From positions 124,001-188,000 of the forward strand of contig JAQWQD010000017.1 of NCBI GenBank assembly GCA_029244985.1: a stretch of 64,000 bases of DNA. Reading direction: 5' to 3'. The notes under the pieces are model-generated. The model saw only the letters and a program-made list of their open reading frames with translations, searched no databases and had not been told where the DNA came from. Every line of letters begins with the position of its first letter. Within the stretch, counting starts at the first letter, position 1. The DNA is from Gammaproteobacteria bacterium (lineage in GTDB: Bacteria; Pseudomonadota; Gammaproteobacteria; Pseudomonadales; Pseudohongiellaceae). Made by a program: the position numbers and the translations under genes. Positions 37,799 through 46,517 of the stretch are shown piece by piece.

Positions 37799-38563
37799 AT
37801 GAGTTTATTCAACCTCGAAGATAAGGTTGCACTAATTACCGGGTCAACCAAAGGTATTGGCAAGGCTATAGCAACTCGTATGGCTGAACAGGGTGCAAAA
37901 GTTGTAATTTCTAGCCGCAATCAAGAACTCTGTGATGAGGTTGCAGCAGAAATCAATGGAAAAGGTGGCACTGCGATTGCGATATCCTGCAATATCAATT
38001 ACAAGGAACAGTTAGAGAATCTAGTTTCAAAAACTGAACAACAGTTGGGCAAGATAAACGCTTTAGTTTGCAACGCAGCGATAAACCCTTATTTTGGATC
38101 ATCTCAAGAAATTCCAGACTCTGCGTTCGATAAAGTTATGCATGCCAATATTGGTAGCGTCCATCGCTTATGTCAGCTCGCTATACCTGGCATGGCTGAG
38201 AATGGTGGAGGTGCTGTGATAATCGTGTCATCGATTGGAGGATTAAAAGGCTCTGAAGCCTTGGGGGCTTACGCTATTTCGAAAGCGGCTGATATGCAAA
38301 TTGCTAGAAATCTGGCTGTTGAATGGGGCCCGAAGAATATCCGTGTAAATTGCATTGCTCCTGGTTTGGTGCGTACCGATTTTGCACGTGCATTGTGGGA
38401 AAATCCGCAAATATATGAAGCAACGGTGTCGAAATATCCGCTTCGGCGCATTGGAGAACCTGATGAAATAGCTGGGGCCGCGGTCTTTTTAGCATCGGAT
38501 GCGGGAAGTTTTACAACAGGCCAGACCATAGTCATCGATGGCGGTGGTACTATAGCTGGCTAA
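37799..38563 (+). CDS. Short-chain dehydrogenase/reductase
   Basis: The 254-residue classical SDR has TGSTKGIG, NAAINPYFG, Ser in VSSIGGLKG, catalytic YAISKAADMQIARNLA and FTTGQTIVIDGGGT. It is preceded by AAGGG and a 161-bp gap from the previous SDR, and followed 29 bp later by an acyl-CoA dehydrogenase gene. DHRS4-like or 3-oxoacyl reductase roles are possible; the sequence does not decide. Confidence 0.88.
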   Translation: MSLFNLEDKVALITGSTKGIGKAIATRMAEQGAKVVISSRNQELCDEVAAEINGKGGTAIAISCNINYKEQLENLVSKTEQQLGKINALVCNAAINPYFGSSQEIPDSAFDKVMHANIGSVHRLCQLAIPGMAENGGGAVIIVSSIGGLKGSEALGAYAISKAADMQIARNLAVEWGPKNIRVNCIAPGLVRTDFARALWENPQIYEATVSKYPLRRIGEPDEIAGAAVFLASDAGSFTTGQTIVIDGGGTIAG

Positions 38564-38592
38564 AATTATTGAATTAGATAGGGGTTTTAAGA

Positions 38593-39807
38593 ATGGATTT
38601 GGGTTTATCAGAAAATCTGGTTGAGGTAAGAGAAAAGATTCGTGCGTTTGTGGAAGATAAAGTAGAGCCACTAGAGGCAGAATATCTTGCAGAAATTGCG
38701 GTTGATGATCGTTGGTCTCATACAGCACGACAGGAGGAAATTCTTAATGGCCTAAAAGACGAGGCGAGAGCTCAAGGGTTATGGAATTTTTTCCTACCTG
38801 AAAGTCAGGGTGGTGGAGGAATCTCTAATTTAGAGTATTCCCATATGGCCGAGATTATGGGTCGTAGCCGTTTAGCCTCTGAATCGATGAACTGCAGTGC
38901 TCCGGACACCGGTAATATGGAAGTATTGGAACGCTATGGATCTGAAGAACAAAAGAAACAGTGGCTAAAGCCGCTTCTGGCTGGTGAAATTCGGTCCGCA
39001 TTTGCAATGACCGAGCCAGGTGTGGCCTCTAGTGATGCTACCAATATTGCCACTCGTGCAGTATTAGACGGCGAGGATTGGGTGATCAGCGGGGAGAAAT
39101 TCTACATTTCTGGTGCCGGTGACCACCGATGCAAAATCATGATATGCATGGTAGTTACCGACCCAGATGCCCCCAAACATAATCGCCAGTCACAAATCTT
39201 GGTCCCTATGGATACCCCAGGAGTCGAAGTGGTCAGACCGATGACGGTATTTGGAAAAGATGATGCGCCCCATGGGCATATGCATATTAAGTTTCATAAC
39301 GTTCGGGTTCCAGAAAGCAATATAATTTTAGGGCGTGGGAGAGGGTTTGAAATTTCTCAAGGAAGACTAGGGCCTGGACGCATTCACCATTGTATGCGCT
39401 CTATTGGAGCTGCGGAAAAAGCTTTGGATCTTATGTGCGAGCGAGCGGTGAGTCGCGAGGCGTTTGGTAAACCCTTGGCGGAGCTCGGCGGTAACTATGA
39501 TGTCATTGCCGATAGCCGGATTGAAATAGAGATGTGTCGATTACTGGTATACCGCGCTGCCTGGTTAATGGATAACATTGGAAACAAGGCTGCTCGAGAT
39601 GCAATATCACAGATTAAGGTTGCCGTACCTAATATGGCGTTACGGGTTATCGATCGCGCTATTCAAATGCATGGAGCCTCTGGCGTTTCGCAAGACTTCC
39701 CGTTGGCAGCACTTTGGACGAGCCAACGTACTCTGCGATTGGCTGATGGCCCAGATGAAGTTCATCGACGAGTTATAGCTCGAAAGGAATTAGCAAAATA
39801 TACTTAG
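38593..39807 (+). CDS. Acyl-CoA dehydrogenase
   Basis: The 404-residue FAD enzyme has the family blocks FAMTEPGVASSDATNI, WVISGEKFYISGAG, VPESNIILGRGRGFEI and SREAFGKPL, and ends with PDEVHRRVIARKEL. It lacks an obvious Glu at the usual mid-helix base position of short-chain enzymes, fitting the ACAD10/11-like long branch, where the base lies elsewhere; this is tentative. It oxidises acyl-CoA at the alpha-beta bond and passes electrons to ETF. It is the last gene of the MDR-SDR-SDR-ACAD series and is followed by a strong terminator. Confidence 0.9.
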   Translation: MDLGLSENLVEVREKIRAFVEDKVEPLEAEYLAEIAVDDRWSHTARQEEILNGLKDEARAQGLWNFFLPESQGGGGISNLEYSHMAEIMGRSRLASESMNCSAPDTGNMEVLERYGSEEQKKQWLKPLLAGEIRSAFAMTEPGVASSDATNIATRAVLDGEDWVISGEKFYISGAGDHRCKIMICMVVTDPDAPKHNRQSQILVPMDTPGVEVVRPMTVFGKDDAPHGHMHIKFHNVRVPESNIILGRGRGFEISQGRLGPGRIHHCMRSIGAAEKALDLMCERAVSREAFGKPLAELGGNYDVIADSRIEIEMCRLLVYRAAWLMDNIGNKAARDAISQIKVAVPNMALRVIDRAIQMHGASGVSQDFPLAALWTSQRTLRLADGPDEVHRRVIARKELAKYT

Positions 39808-39822
39808 ATTCTTGAATCGACA

Positions 39823-39858
39823 AAAAGAAAATGGGAACTTCGGTTCCCATTTTCTTTT
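39823..39858. terminator. Rho-independent terminator with cUUCGg tetraloop
   Basis: A perfect 16-bp stem (AAAAGAAAATGGGAAC / GTTCCCATTTTCTTTT) closes a TTCG loop flanked by C and G, the extra-stable UUCG tetraloop. The stem ends in T-rich sequence on both strands. It terminates the acyl-CoA dehydrogenase transcript. Confidence 0.93.
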
Positions 39859-39911
39859 ATAGCTACAATTACTTGAATATAGCCAAGTAAAAAACCTAAT
39901 CTGATAAGGCA

Positions 39912-40739
39912 ATGACAGAATTAATCTCGGTAATAATACCTACCTATAATCGCGCCTATTGTCTCCCACGCGCTATCGACTCGGTACTAGCGCAATCTCA
40001 TCCGGTTGAAAAAATATGTGTTATCGACGATGGGTCTACTGACGACACTCGCCAGTTACTTCAATCAAACTACCCCCAAGTCCACTATATTCGACAGGAA
40101 AATAAAGGTGTTAGTGCTGCAAGGAATGAAGGTATTAGAAAGACCAAGAGTCAATGGATAGCATTCCTAGATTCTGATGATGAGTGGCTCCCCCAGAAGA
40201 TAGAGAAGCAGTTATTTGAGCTCACACGGCAACCAATGCACAAACTTATTCATTGTGATGAAGTATGGATACGGAATGGGGTTCGAGTTAACTCAATGAA
40301 TAAGCATAAAAAATCTGGTGGGAATATCTTTGAAAGCTGTTTACCTTTGTGTGTGATCTCCCCATCGGCTTCAATCATTCAAAGAGAGTTGTTACTTGAA
40401 GTTGGACTGTTTGATGAATCGCTCCCAGCCTGTGAGGACTATGATTTATGGTTGAGAATTTGCAGTCGCTATCCAGTACTATATATTAATGAAAAATTAT
40501 TACACAAATATGGTGGCCACGAAGACCAATTGTCTCGACAGCATTGGGGTATGGATCGATTTCGTGTTGATGCCCTTGATCGAATCATTCGAGGGGGCCT
40601 TTTGCGGCCAGGTCAAGTTAAAGCTGCGAGAGTTATTTTAACTAACAAATGCCAAATACTAATTAGTGGTGCAGGCAAGCGGGGGAATCAAGAATTGTTG
40701 GATAAGTATCAGGCGCTGCTATTAATGCATCAAGAGTAA
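39912..40739 (+). CDS. Family 2 glycosyltransferase
   Basis: The 275-residue cytosolic GT-A enzyme has ISVIIPTYNRAYCLPRAIDS, the VIDDGSTDDT nucleotide-binding motif, the metal-binding FLDSDDEW and CEDYDLWLRI toward the C-terminal acceptor part. It lacks membrane helices. It is two bases upstream of the nucleosidase-like gene, so it is co-transcribed with the radical SAM cassette. The acceptor is unknown. Confidence 0.88.
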   Translation: MTELISVIIPTYNRAYCLPRAIDSVLAQSHPVEKICVIDDGSTDDTRQLLQSNYPQVHYIRQENKGVSAARNEGIRKTKSQWIAFLDSDDEWLPQKIEKQLFELTRQPMHKLIHCDEVWIRNGVRVNSMNKHKKSGGNIFESCLPLCVISPSASIIQRELLLEVGLFDESLPACEDYDLWLRICSRYPVLYINEKLLHKYGGHEDQLSRQHWGMDRFRVDALDRIIRGGLLRPGQVKAARVILTNKCQILISGAGKRGNQELLDKYQALLLMHQE

Positions 40740-40741
40740 TT

Positions 40742-41596
40742 ATGGTGTCGCTCCAAAATATAAATCTTGTTTTTGCTCACAAATTTGAAGCCCAGGCTGC
40801 TCTTGACTTTTTCTCTCTAGAGATAGTAGATAATAGAGAGTTTAAGATTTATCAAAACTCAAGTGGTATGCAAGCTGTTGTCACTGGAATGGGTTTTGAA
40901 AATGCGAAGTCTGCGACTGCGAAGCTTGGCGAAAGAGCTTTGGAGATCGGGATGAAGAATGGTCTGAACATGGGGGTTGCGGCACGAGCTTGGTTAAATA
41001 TCGGCATTGGTGGTCATCCCGAAGCAGATATTGGCAGTGGTTTTCTAGCGAGCAAAATTATTCATCGAAACAGTGGCGATACTCAGTTCCCAGCACCTGT
41101 TCTTACTGGCGTAGAAAAGGCTGCAATAGTAACTGTTGACAAACCTGAGTTGGGGTATCCGGAAAATGCAGTTTACGAAATGGAAGCAGCAGGATTTTGG
41201 GCGTCAGCTATTGAGTACACTTCATTGGAGTTTGTACAGGTTTTAAAAATTGTCTCAGATAACAAAAAACAATCAATAGATACTGTTACAAAGGAATTAG
41301 TTGTAGATCTAATAAAGGAAAAATTAGAAACGATTAGCGATTGTTGTGCACAACTACAATCTCTTGTTAATGAGTATAACAATGCCTATAGTTTGGATGT
41401 CGCTAGCTTAGAGATAATAAAGTCTTGCCTAGAGTCATATCATTTTACAGTTACTCAAAAAATCCAATTAAAGAGATTGGTTCAGCGCTATTCCGCAATA
41501 CATCTATTCGCACAGCTGAGGAAAATAGTGGAGCTAACTTTTAGCAGTAGTAATGAATTAATTGGGGAATTAAGTAAGTATTTGTCTCGTCAATAA
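40742..41596 (+). CDS. MTA/SAH nucleosidase-like (PNP/UDP phosphorylase superfamily) protein
   Basis: The N-terminal ~185 residues are a nucleoside-phosphorylase fold. Glu16 (HKFEAQ), VVTGMGFENA, NIGIGGHPEADIG, VYEMEAAGFWASA (Met147, Glu148) and VSDN (Asp173) match the catalytic and ribose-binding residues of MTA/SAH nucleosidase. The last ~90 residues are a helical extension not found in Pfs, of unknown role. It lies in a tight cassette with a radical SAM enzyme, whose by-product 5'-deoxyadenosine is a known substrate of Pfs-type nucleosidases, so clearing it is a plausible job (inference). Confidence 0.75.
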   Translation: MVSLQNINLVFAHKFEAQAALDFFSLEIVDNREFKIYQNSSGMQAVVTGMGFENAKSATAKLGERALEIGMKNGLNMGVAARAWLNIGIGGHPEADIGSGFLASKIIHRNSGDTQFPAPVLTGVEKAAIVTVDKPELGYPENAVYEMEAAGFWASAIEYTSLEFVQVLKIVSDNKKQSIDTVTKELVVDLIKEKLETISDCCAQLQSLVNEYNNAYSLDVASLEIIKSCLESYHFTVTQKIQLKRLVQRYSAIHLFAQLRKIVELTFSSSNELIGELSKYLSRQ

Positions 41597-41647
41597 AATG
41601 ATAAAACCAGTCGAAAAACCAAATTAACAGAAAGGCATTGCCGTAGC

Positions 41648-42628
41648 GTGTTTTCAGCAATTTATATAGAAGATGAAGTTAGAGAGCATGATCGAGTAAA
41701 AGAATTACTCGAACGGTTTTCTAGCATTCCACATATTGATTGTCAGCGTTATGGGGAAGTATTTAATCGTAAAGGCCAGAATTTTCGAATTCAAAAAAAA
41801 TCCCCTGCACTTATACTGGCAAAAAAGTACGGAAATCTAGTCTTACCTTCGCCCGACGGCTATGGCTTTGACGGGGGTAAGAGTTATTATTTTTCACATA
41901 TGCTTAACTGCATATACGACTGCCGATACTGTTTTCTGCAAGGCATGTATCGCTCTGCTAACTATGTTTTGTTTGTTAACTATGAAGACTTTGAATCCCA
42001 GATCACTGAATCGATTAAAGCTTCCGATGGGCCATCAATCTATTATAGTGGTTATGATTGTGACAGCTTAGCATTCGAGCCTGTTAGTAAATTTTGCGAC
42101 TACTTCCTGCCAGTGTTTTCAATACATACTTCTGCAGTATTGGAGATTAGGACTAAAAGTACACAGGTACGAAGTTTGTTAGATGTTAAACCATTGCCTA
42201 ACTGTATAGTTGCTATGAGCTTCACCTCTGATGGAGCTAGTTTGCGATATGAACATAAGGTTCCTACAATTCGGAAACGTATTGAGGTATTACAAAAATT
42301 ACAACAAGCTGGTTGGTTAGTTGCACTGCGCTTCGAACCTATCATCTGGGATTCAAATTTGTTAGAAAACTACCATAAATTATTCACAGAAATATTTCAT
42401 CGAATTGATATCGATTTTTTGCATTCGGCTAGCATCGGTGAATTTCGTATGCCAACTAGCTTTCATAAAAATATTGTAAAGCTCTATCCAGATGAAGAGC
42501 TGTTTGCGCGCGAAATACAAATTGATAATGGATTGGTGACGTTGATTGATAAAGAAGATTCATTGCGACAGTTAGAGCAGATTTTATTAAGATACATAAA
42601 GCCAGAACAGTATTATCGTTGCGCGTAA
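41648..42628 (+). CDS. Spore photoproduct lyase-like radical SAM protein
   Basis: The 326-residue protein starts at GTG 41648. The radical SAM cluster motif CIYDCRYC gives Cys88-x3-Cys92-x2-Cys95, the spacing used by spore photoproduct lyase (SPL). A further Cys138 in SGYDCDSLAFE lies 43 residues after the cluster, close to the H-donor Cys141 of Bacillus subtilis SPL, which is 44 after its last cluster Cys. Flanking SPL-like blocks are YGNLVLPSPDGYGF, FSHMLNC, LEIRTKST and ALRFEPIIWD. SPL repairs a thymine dimer in spores, but nothing here suggests sporulation, so it may repair another lesion or do different chemistry. Confidence 0.8.
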   Translation: MFSAIYIEDEVREHDRVKELLERFSSIPHIDCQRYGEVFNRKGQNFRIQKKSPALILAKKYGNLVLPSPDGYGFDGGKSYYFSHMLNCIYDCRYCFLQGMYRSANYVLFVNYEDFESQITESIKASDGPSIYYSGYDCDSLAFEPVSKFCDYFLPVFSIHTSAVLEIRTKSTQVRSLLDVKPLPNCIVAMSFTSDGASLRYEHKVPTIRKRIEVLQKLQQAGWLVALRFEPIIWDSNLLENYHKLFTEIFHRIDIDFLHSASIGEFRMPTSFHKNIVKLYPDEELFAREIQIDNGLVTLIDKEDSLRQLEQILLRYIKPEQYYRCA

Positions 42629-42706
42629 TTGTAATAGATGAGCAAAGCAAGCTTGTAAATTAAGTAAAGTTAATGGGCTCTGCCAAAGTGCTACATAAGT
42701 GAGAAC

Positions 42707-43426
42707 ATGAGTAATAATCCTAAAGGTTTGATTATAGTCAGCGGAGCATCTTCTGGAATTGGTAGAGCTATGTCTATGTCATTGTTGGCTACAGGATATT
42801 CGGTGCTAGGAATTGCAAAAAATTTTTCTCAGGAAAGAATAGAGCATAGGGAATTTAACTCTATAGAGATTGATTATTCTGACCTGGATAATCTCCCGGG
42901 TGAACTTGAGCGGGTTGTTAATTCGATTAATAACCCGATACGAGGCTTGGTTAATAATGCTGGAATTGGAAGGATGGCGTTTCTAGAACAGTTATCCGTA
43001 AAAGATATGCGGCTTGTAATGGAAACTAATTTTCTAAGTCATGCAATTACTACTAAAGTATTTTTGCCAATGCTAAAGCGACAACAACAATTAGTTGATA
43101 TCGTATTTACAGGTTCTGAAGCTGCGCTGGAAGGAGCAAGACAAGGTAGTATCTATTGTGCGAGCAAGTTCGCTGTGAGAGGTTTCGTTCAAGCTATTCG
43201 CGAAGAGTGTGCTAAAACTAGGGTACGGGTTTCAATTGTAAATCCTGGTGCAGTGCGAACTCCATTTTTCGATGATCTTCATTTCGAGCCAGGTAGTGCT
43301 TCCGAAAATGCTATTGAAGCTGATGACGTAGCGGAAGTTTTATTAACAATACTAAACGCTCGCCCAGGTACTGTAATCGATGAAATAAATTTGTCTCCTC
43401 AAACTCATGTTTGGAAGAGGAAGTAA
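42707..43426 (+). CDS. Short-chain dehydrogenase/reductase of the SPL-like cassette
   Basis: The 239-residue SDR has SGASSGIGRAM, NNAGIGRMA, Ser in VFTGSEAALEG (slightly atypical), catalytic YCASKFAVRGFVQ and the NPGAVRTPF motif. It lies 78 bp after the radical SAM gene on the same strand. It resembles the YdfG/YqjQ type acting on small hydroxy acids or alcohols. Its link to the radical SAM chemistry is by neighbourhood only. Confidence 0.85.
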   Translation: MSNNPKGLIIVSGASSGIGRAMSMSLLATGYSVLGIAKNFSQERIEHREFNSIEIDYSDLDNLPGELERVVNSINNPIRGLVNNAGIGRMAFLEQLSVKDMRLVMETNFLSHAITTKVFLPMLKRQQQLVDIVFTGSEAALEGARQGSIYCASKFAVRGFVQAIREECAKTRVRVSIVNPGAVRTPFFDDLHFEPGSASENAIEADDVAEVLLTILNARPGTVIDEINLSPQTHVWKRK

Positions 43427-43578
43427 GATTTAATGCGACAAATTGTCGCAGAAGTCCCGAATTCTCCGTTGTTGGTCGCAATTAGCAGGTAAGTGCGAGT
43501 AAAAGCTGAGATAATTTAAAAACAACGATCATAATCTACATGTTCTTCTTAATTTTGCAGAAATGCTGAGGTTTTGTC

Positions 43579-43956
43579 ATGAAATTAACAAAAATCTTAA
43601 AACTTTCTCGGTCCGTTGCCTGCCTAGTTATATTGGCAACTCCGGTGCTTGTCAGTGCCCATACTGCTTTAAAAGAGTCGACGCCAGACGATGAGACGAC
43701 TGTTAAAGCCGCGCCAGGTCACATAGATTTAGTATTCAATGGTCCGGTTAAGCTAGTCAAGCTTGAGTTAATGGGCGTTGGTCATGAAATGCCAACTAAT
43801 TTTGAAGCTCAGACAGATGCAATTGCCACTTACCGTATCGAAACACCGGGGATGCACCCAGGTCAATTTACTGTGAATTGGGCTGCAATCGGTGCAGATG
43901 GTCACACAATAACTAATTCGTTTAGTTTCTTGGTAGATCCTGATGTCGCTGAATAG
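43579..43956 (+). CDS. copC: CopC-domain periplasmic copper-binding protein
   Basis: The 125-residue protein has a signal peptide cut before HTALKES, placing His at the mature N-terminus as in CopC. The mature beta-sandwich runs from STPDDETTVKAAP to WAAIGADGHTITNSFSFLV, and both Asp and His of the DGH copper(II) site are kept. A GAGG site precedes ATG 43579. copD follows 77 bp downstream. Together they carry copper across the periplasm to or through the inner membrane. Confidence 0.88.
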   Translation: MKLTKILKLSRSVACLVILATPVLVSAHTALKESTPDDETTVKAAPGHIDLVFNGPVKLVKLELMGVGHEMPTNFEAQTDAIATYRIETPGMHPGQFTVNWAAIGADGHTITNSFSFLVDPDVAE

Positions 43957-44033
43957 CACACAAAAAAACGACGTGGCCGTGGTTAAGAACACGGTTATTG
44001 TAATAATTAATAATTACTAGATAGACCCTGCAA

Positions 44034-44957
44034 ATGTTTATGCTCCCAACATCTTGGGAAATAGCTAGCCTTGTTTGTAAAATTTTATTCTATTTTGGGG
44101 CTGCCAGTGTTGTAGGCGGCAGTCTTTTTTTGCGGCTTTACAATGATGGTAGCCGTTTCACGGTCAAATCGAATATTCGTTATATTACTCTTGGTGCATT
44201 TATTGGTTTTCAAGGCGTCTTGTTTAACTACCTAGTGCAGATTGGATTAGTAGTTGATAGCGGATTTTTTGGTATGTTCGATTGGAGCATGGCATCTATA
44301 TTTTTGAACACCCAGGTAGGTGACATTACTTTTTTTCGAATGGCTGGCTTTGTGATTATTTTTTTCGCCTGCTTGTTTTACTCGCAACGCATTAGAAACT
44401 TAAACCGTCCGCCAAAGCAAGAACTCTATAAACTATTGAATATCATAACTTTGTTCGCATTTTTATTGATTATATTTAGTTTTCGATTTTCAGGGCATAT
44501 TTCTGTGTTAAGCCCAATTGCAAAAGTCGCTATAGCACTTCATTTTTTTTCCTTTGCAGCCTGGATAGGATCCCTTTATCCGCTCTATAAGCTGACTTTT
44601 GTGCGAGATCTGGATTTTATGTATCGCTCGATGAAAAAGTTTGGTAACAATGCTATAGCAATTGTTTTGGTATTAATCATTGCCGGGGTATTAATGTGCT
44701 TTGAATTGTTCCATTCGCTATCGGAATTGTTTACAACGGCTTATGGGCAAGCCTTACTCGTTAAACTTACTTTTGTACTGATGGTATTCGCCATTGCAGC
44801 ATTAAATAAGCTCAAGTTAACTCCTGACTTGCATAACGAAGGAGCGGTATTAACTTTGCGCAACTCGATTCGCTTAGAATCTGTCGTTGCCTTATTTATC
44901 TTAATCGTCACTTCTTATTTTTCAACTATAGTTGGCCCAGTCGATCATTCCATGTAA
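44034..44957 (+). CDS. copD: CopD-family inner-membrane copper protein
   Basis: The 307-residue protein has about eight membrane helices (LVCKILFYFGAASVVGGSLF, ITLGAFIGFQGVLFNYLVQI and others), with LHFFSFAAWIGSLYPL, the typical CopD His-containing helix, and ALLVKLTFVLMVFAIAALNK near the end. CopD is thought to import copper with CopC. It follows copC with a hairpin-bearing 77-bp gap (43977-43994, CCGTG / CACGG). Confidence 0.88.
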   Translation: MFMLPTSWEIASLVCKILFYFGAASVVGGSLFLRLYNDGSRFTVKSNIRYITLGAFIGFQGVLFNYLVQIGLVVDSGFFGMFDWSMASIFLNTQVGDITFFRMAGFVIIFFACLFYSQRIRNLNRPPKQELYKLLNIITLFAFLLIIFSFRFSGHISVLSPIAKVAIALHFFSFAAWIGSLYPLYKLTFVRDLDFMYRSMKKFGNNAIAIVLVLIIAGVLMCFELFHSLSELFTTAYGQALLVKLTFVLMVFAIAALNKLKLTPDLHNEGAVLTLRNSIRLESVVALFILIVTSYFSTIVGPVDHSM

Positions 44958-45178
44958 AGCTCTAACCTTTTAATTCTTGTAGAGCGAGATATTGAATATC
45001 GTAAGGTCAACTTCTGATGCCGCTCAGTATCACTATTAAAGCTTAGGTTAAATGTGAGTAGCGAGAACTGAGGGTGTAATTTTGTGGTCCCGACGAATAT
45101 AGATACTAGCACTGTAAGTTTGGGACTGGGCCACTGGTTGTAAAACCTAAATTTATGATTCGATCTTGCGCCTAATAG

Positions 45179-46453
45179 CTATCCGAAAATCCCTTTAAAC
45201 AAGAAAAATAGCATAATAGATAATGCGGCTCCTACCGGAAGCGTTACGACCCAAGAAAGGAATATTCGACCAACGACTCCTAAATTGAGTGCACCGATAC
45301 CGCGGGCTACACCTACTCCCAGCACTCCACCAACCAAGCAGTGAGTTGTTGACACTGGAATACCGGTACCCGTGGCGAATACGACGGTTGTTGCTGCTGC
45401 CAATTCTGCGGCAAATCCTCGGGACGGAGTAAGCTCGGTAATATTACGACCAATTGTGGCAATTACTCGATAGCCCCATGTCGCTAATCCAGCAACTATG
45501 CCACCTCCGCCAAGAAGTAGAATCCAAATTGGAAGCTGAGATTCTTCAAGGAAAACACCGCCGCTCTGAACTACTCCATTCACTGCGGCTAAAGGTCCTA
45601 TTGCATTCGCTACATCATTTGATCCGTGGGCAAATGCCATGGAGCAGGCCGTGAAGAGCATCAGAACGCCAAAAACTCGTTCAACACTGCCAAAATGGGA
45701 CTTTTTATCCCCCACAGGAAGCTCTTTGATCGACCTGAGCATAAACACACCGACAAAACTTAATATTCCACCAATCCCAAGTGCAATCACGATACTCTGG
45801 TTATAAGACAGGTCCAAACCTACGTAACGTAATCCTTTAACTAGAGTAACCATGGCAATAACAAACCCAACTAAGAAGATATAGAAGGGCACGTACTTTT
45901 TAGCATTTGTAAAGGGGTCGTCAGTATCGAGAACCAACTTTTGTACACTCCGAAAAATACAAAACGCGATAAATCCCGATACCATTGGCGACACTACCCA
46001 ACTTGCGATAATAGACCAGATTTTTGACCAAACCACCGCATCAACAGAAATCCCAACGACCGCAAATCCAACAATTGCTCCAATAATTGAATGCGTAGTC
46101 GAGACCGGCCATCCCCTATTGGAGGCGATAAGAAGCCAGATCCCAGCAGCGAGAAGAGAGGAAAGCATACCGTAAACTAGTAACTCAGGAGAATCAGAAA
46201 AACCTGCTTTTTCAATATCGATGATTCCAGAGCGTATTGTAGAGGTTACTTCACCTCCCGCGAGATAGGCGCCGGCGAACTCAAAGATCATAGCGATTAA
46301 TATGGCTTGCTTTATTGTAATTGCACCAGCGCCTACAGATGTGCCCATGGCATTGGCTACATCATTAGCGCCGACCCCCCATGCCATGAAGAATCCAAAT
46401 AGACACGCCATTGCGAGAAAAACCATACCGTATTGAGAAATTATTTCAGGCAT
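45179..46453 (-). CDS. pit: Low-affinity inorganic phosphate transporter, PiT family
   Basis: I use ATG 46453 (424 residues); a TTG four codons earlier is also open. The protein shows the PiT duplicated signature: GANDVANAMGTSVG near the N-terminus and GSNDVANAIGPLAAVNG in the second half. Each half also has a phosphate-site repeat, VSTTHSIIGAIVGFA and VSTTHCLVGGVLGVG. It couples phosphate import to H+ or Na+. It lies 64 bp downstream of the DUF47 gene, whose promoter carries a Pho-type box, so expression probably rises in phosphate starvation. Confidence 0.93.
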   Translation of the reverse strand: MPEIISQYGMVFLAMACLFGFFMAWGVGANDVANAMGTSVGAGAITIKQAILIAMIFEFAGAYLAGGEVTSTIRSGIIDIEKAGFSDSPELLVYGMLSSLLAAGIWLLIASNRGWPVSTTHSIIGAIVGFAVVGISVDAVVWSKIWSIIASWVVSPMVSGFIAFCIFRSVQKLVLDTDDPFTNAKKYVPFYIFLVGFVIAMVTLVKGLRYVGLDLSYNQSIVIALGIGGILSFVGVFMLRSIKELPVGDKKSHFGSVERVFGVLMLFTACSMAFAHGSNDVANAIGPLAAVNGVVQSGGVFLEESQLPIWILLLGGGGIVAGLATWGYRVIATIGRNITELTPSRGFAAELAAATTVVFATGTGIPVSTTHCLVGGVLGVGVARGIGALNLGVVGRIFLSWVVTLPVGAALSIMLFFLFKGIFG

Positions 46454-46517
46454 TTGAAAATCCAATTAGCTTTGTCGTGATTAATGGTTTACTTTTTGTT
46501 AATCAGTTCAATTATTA

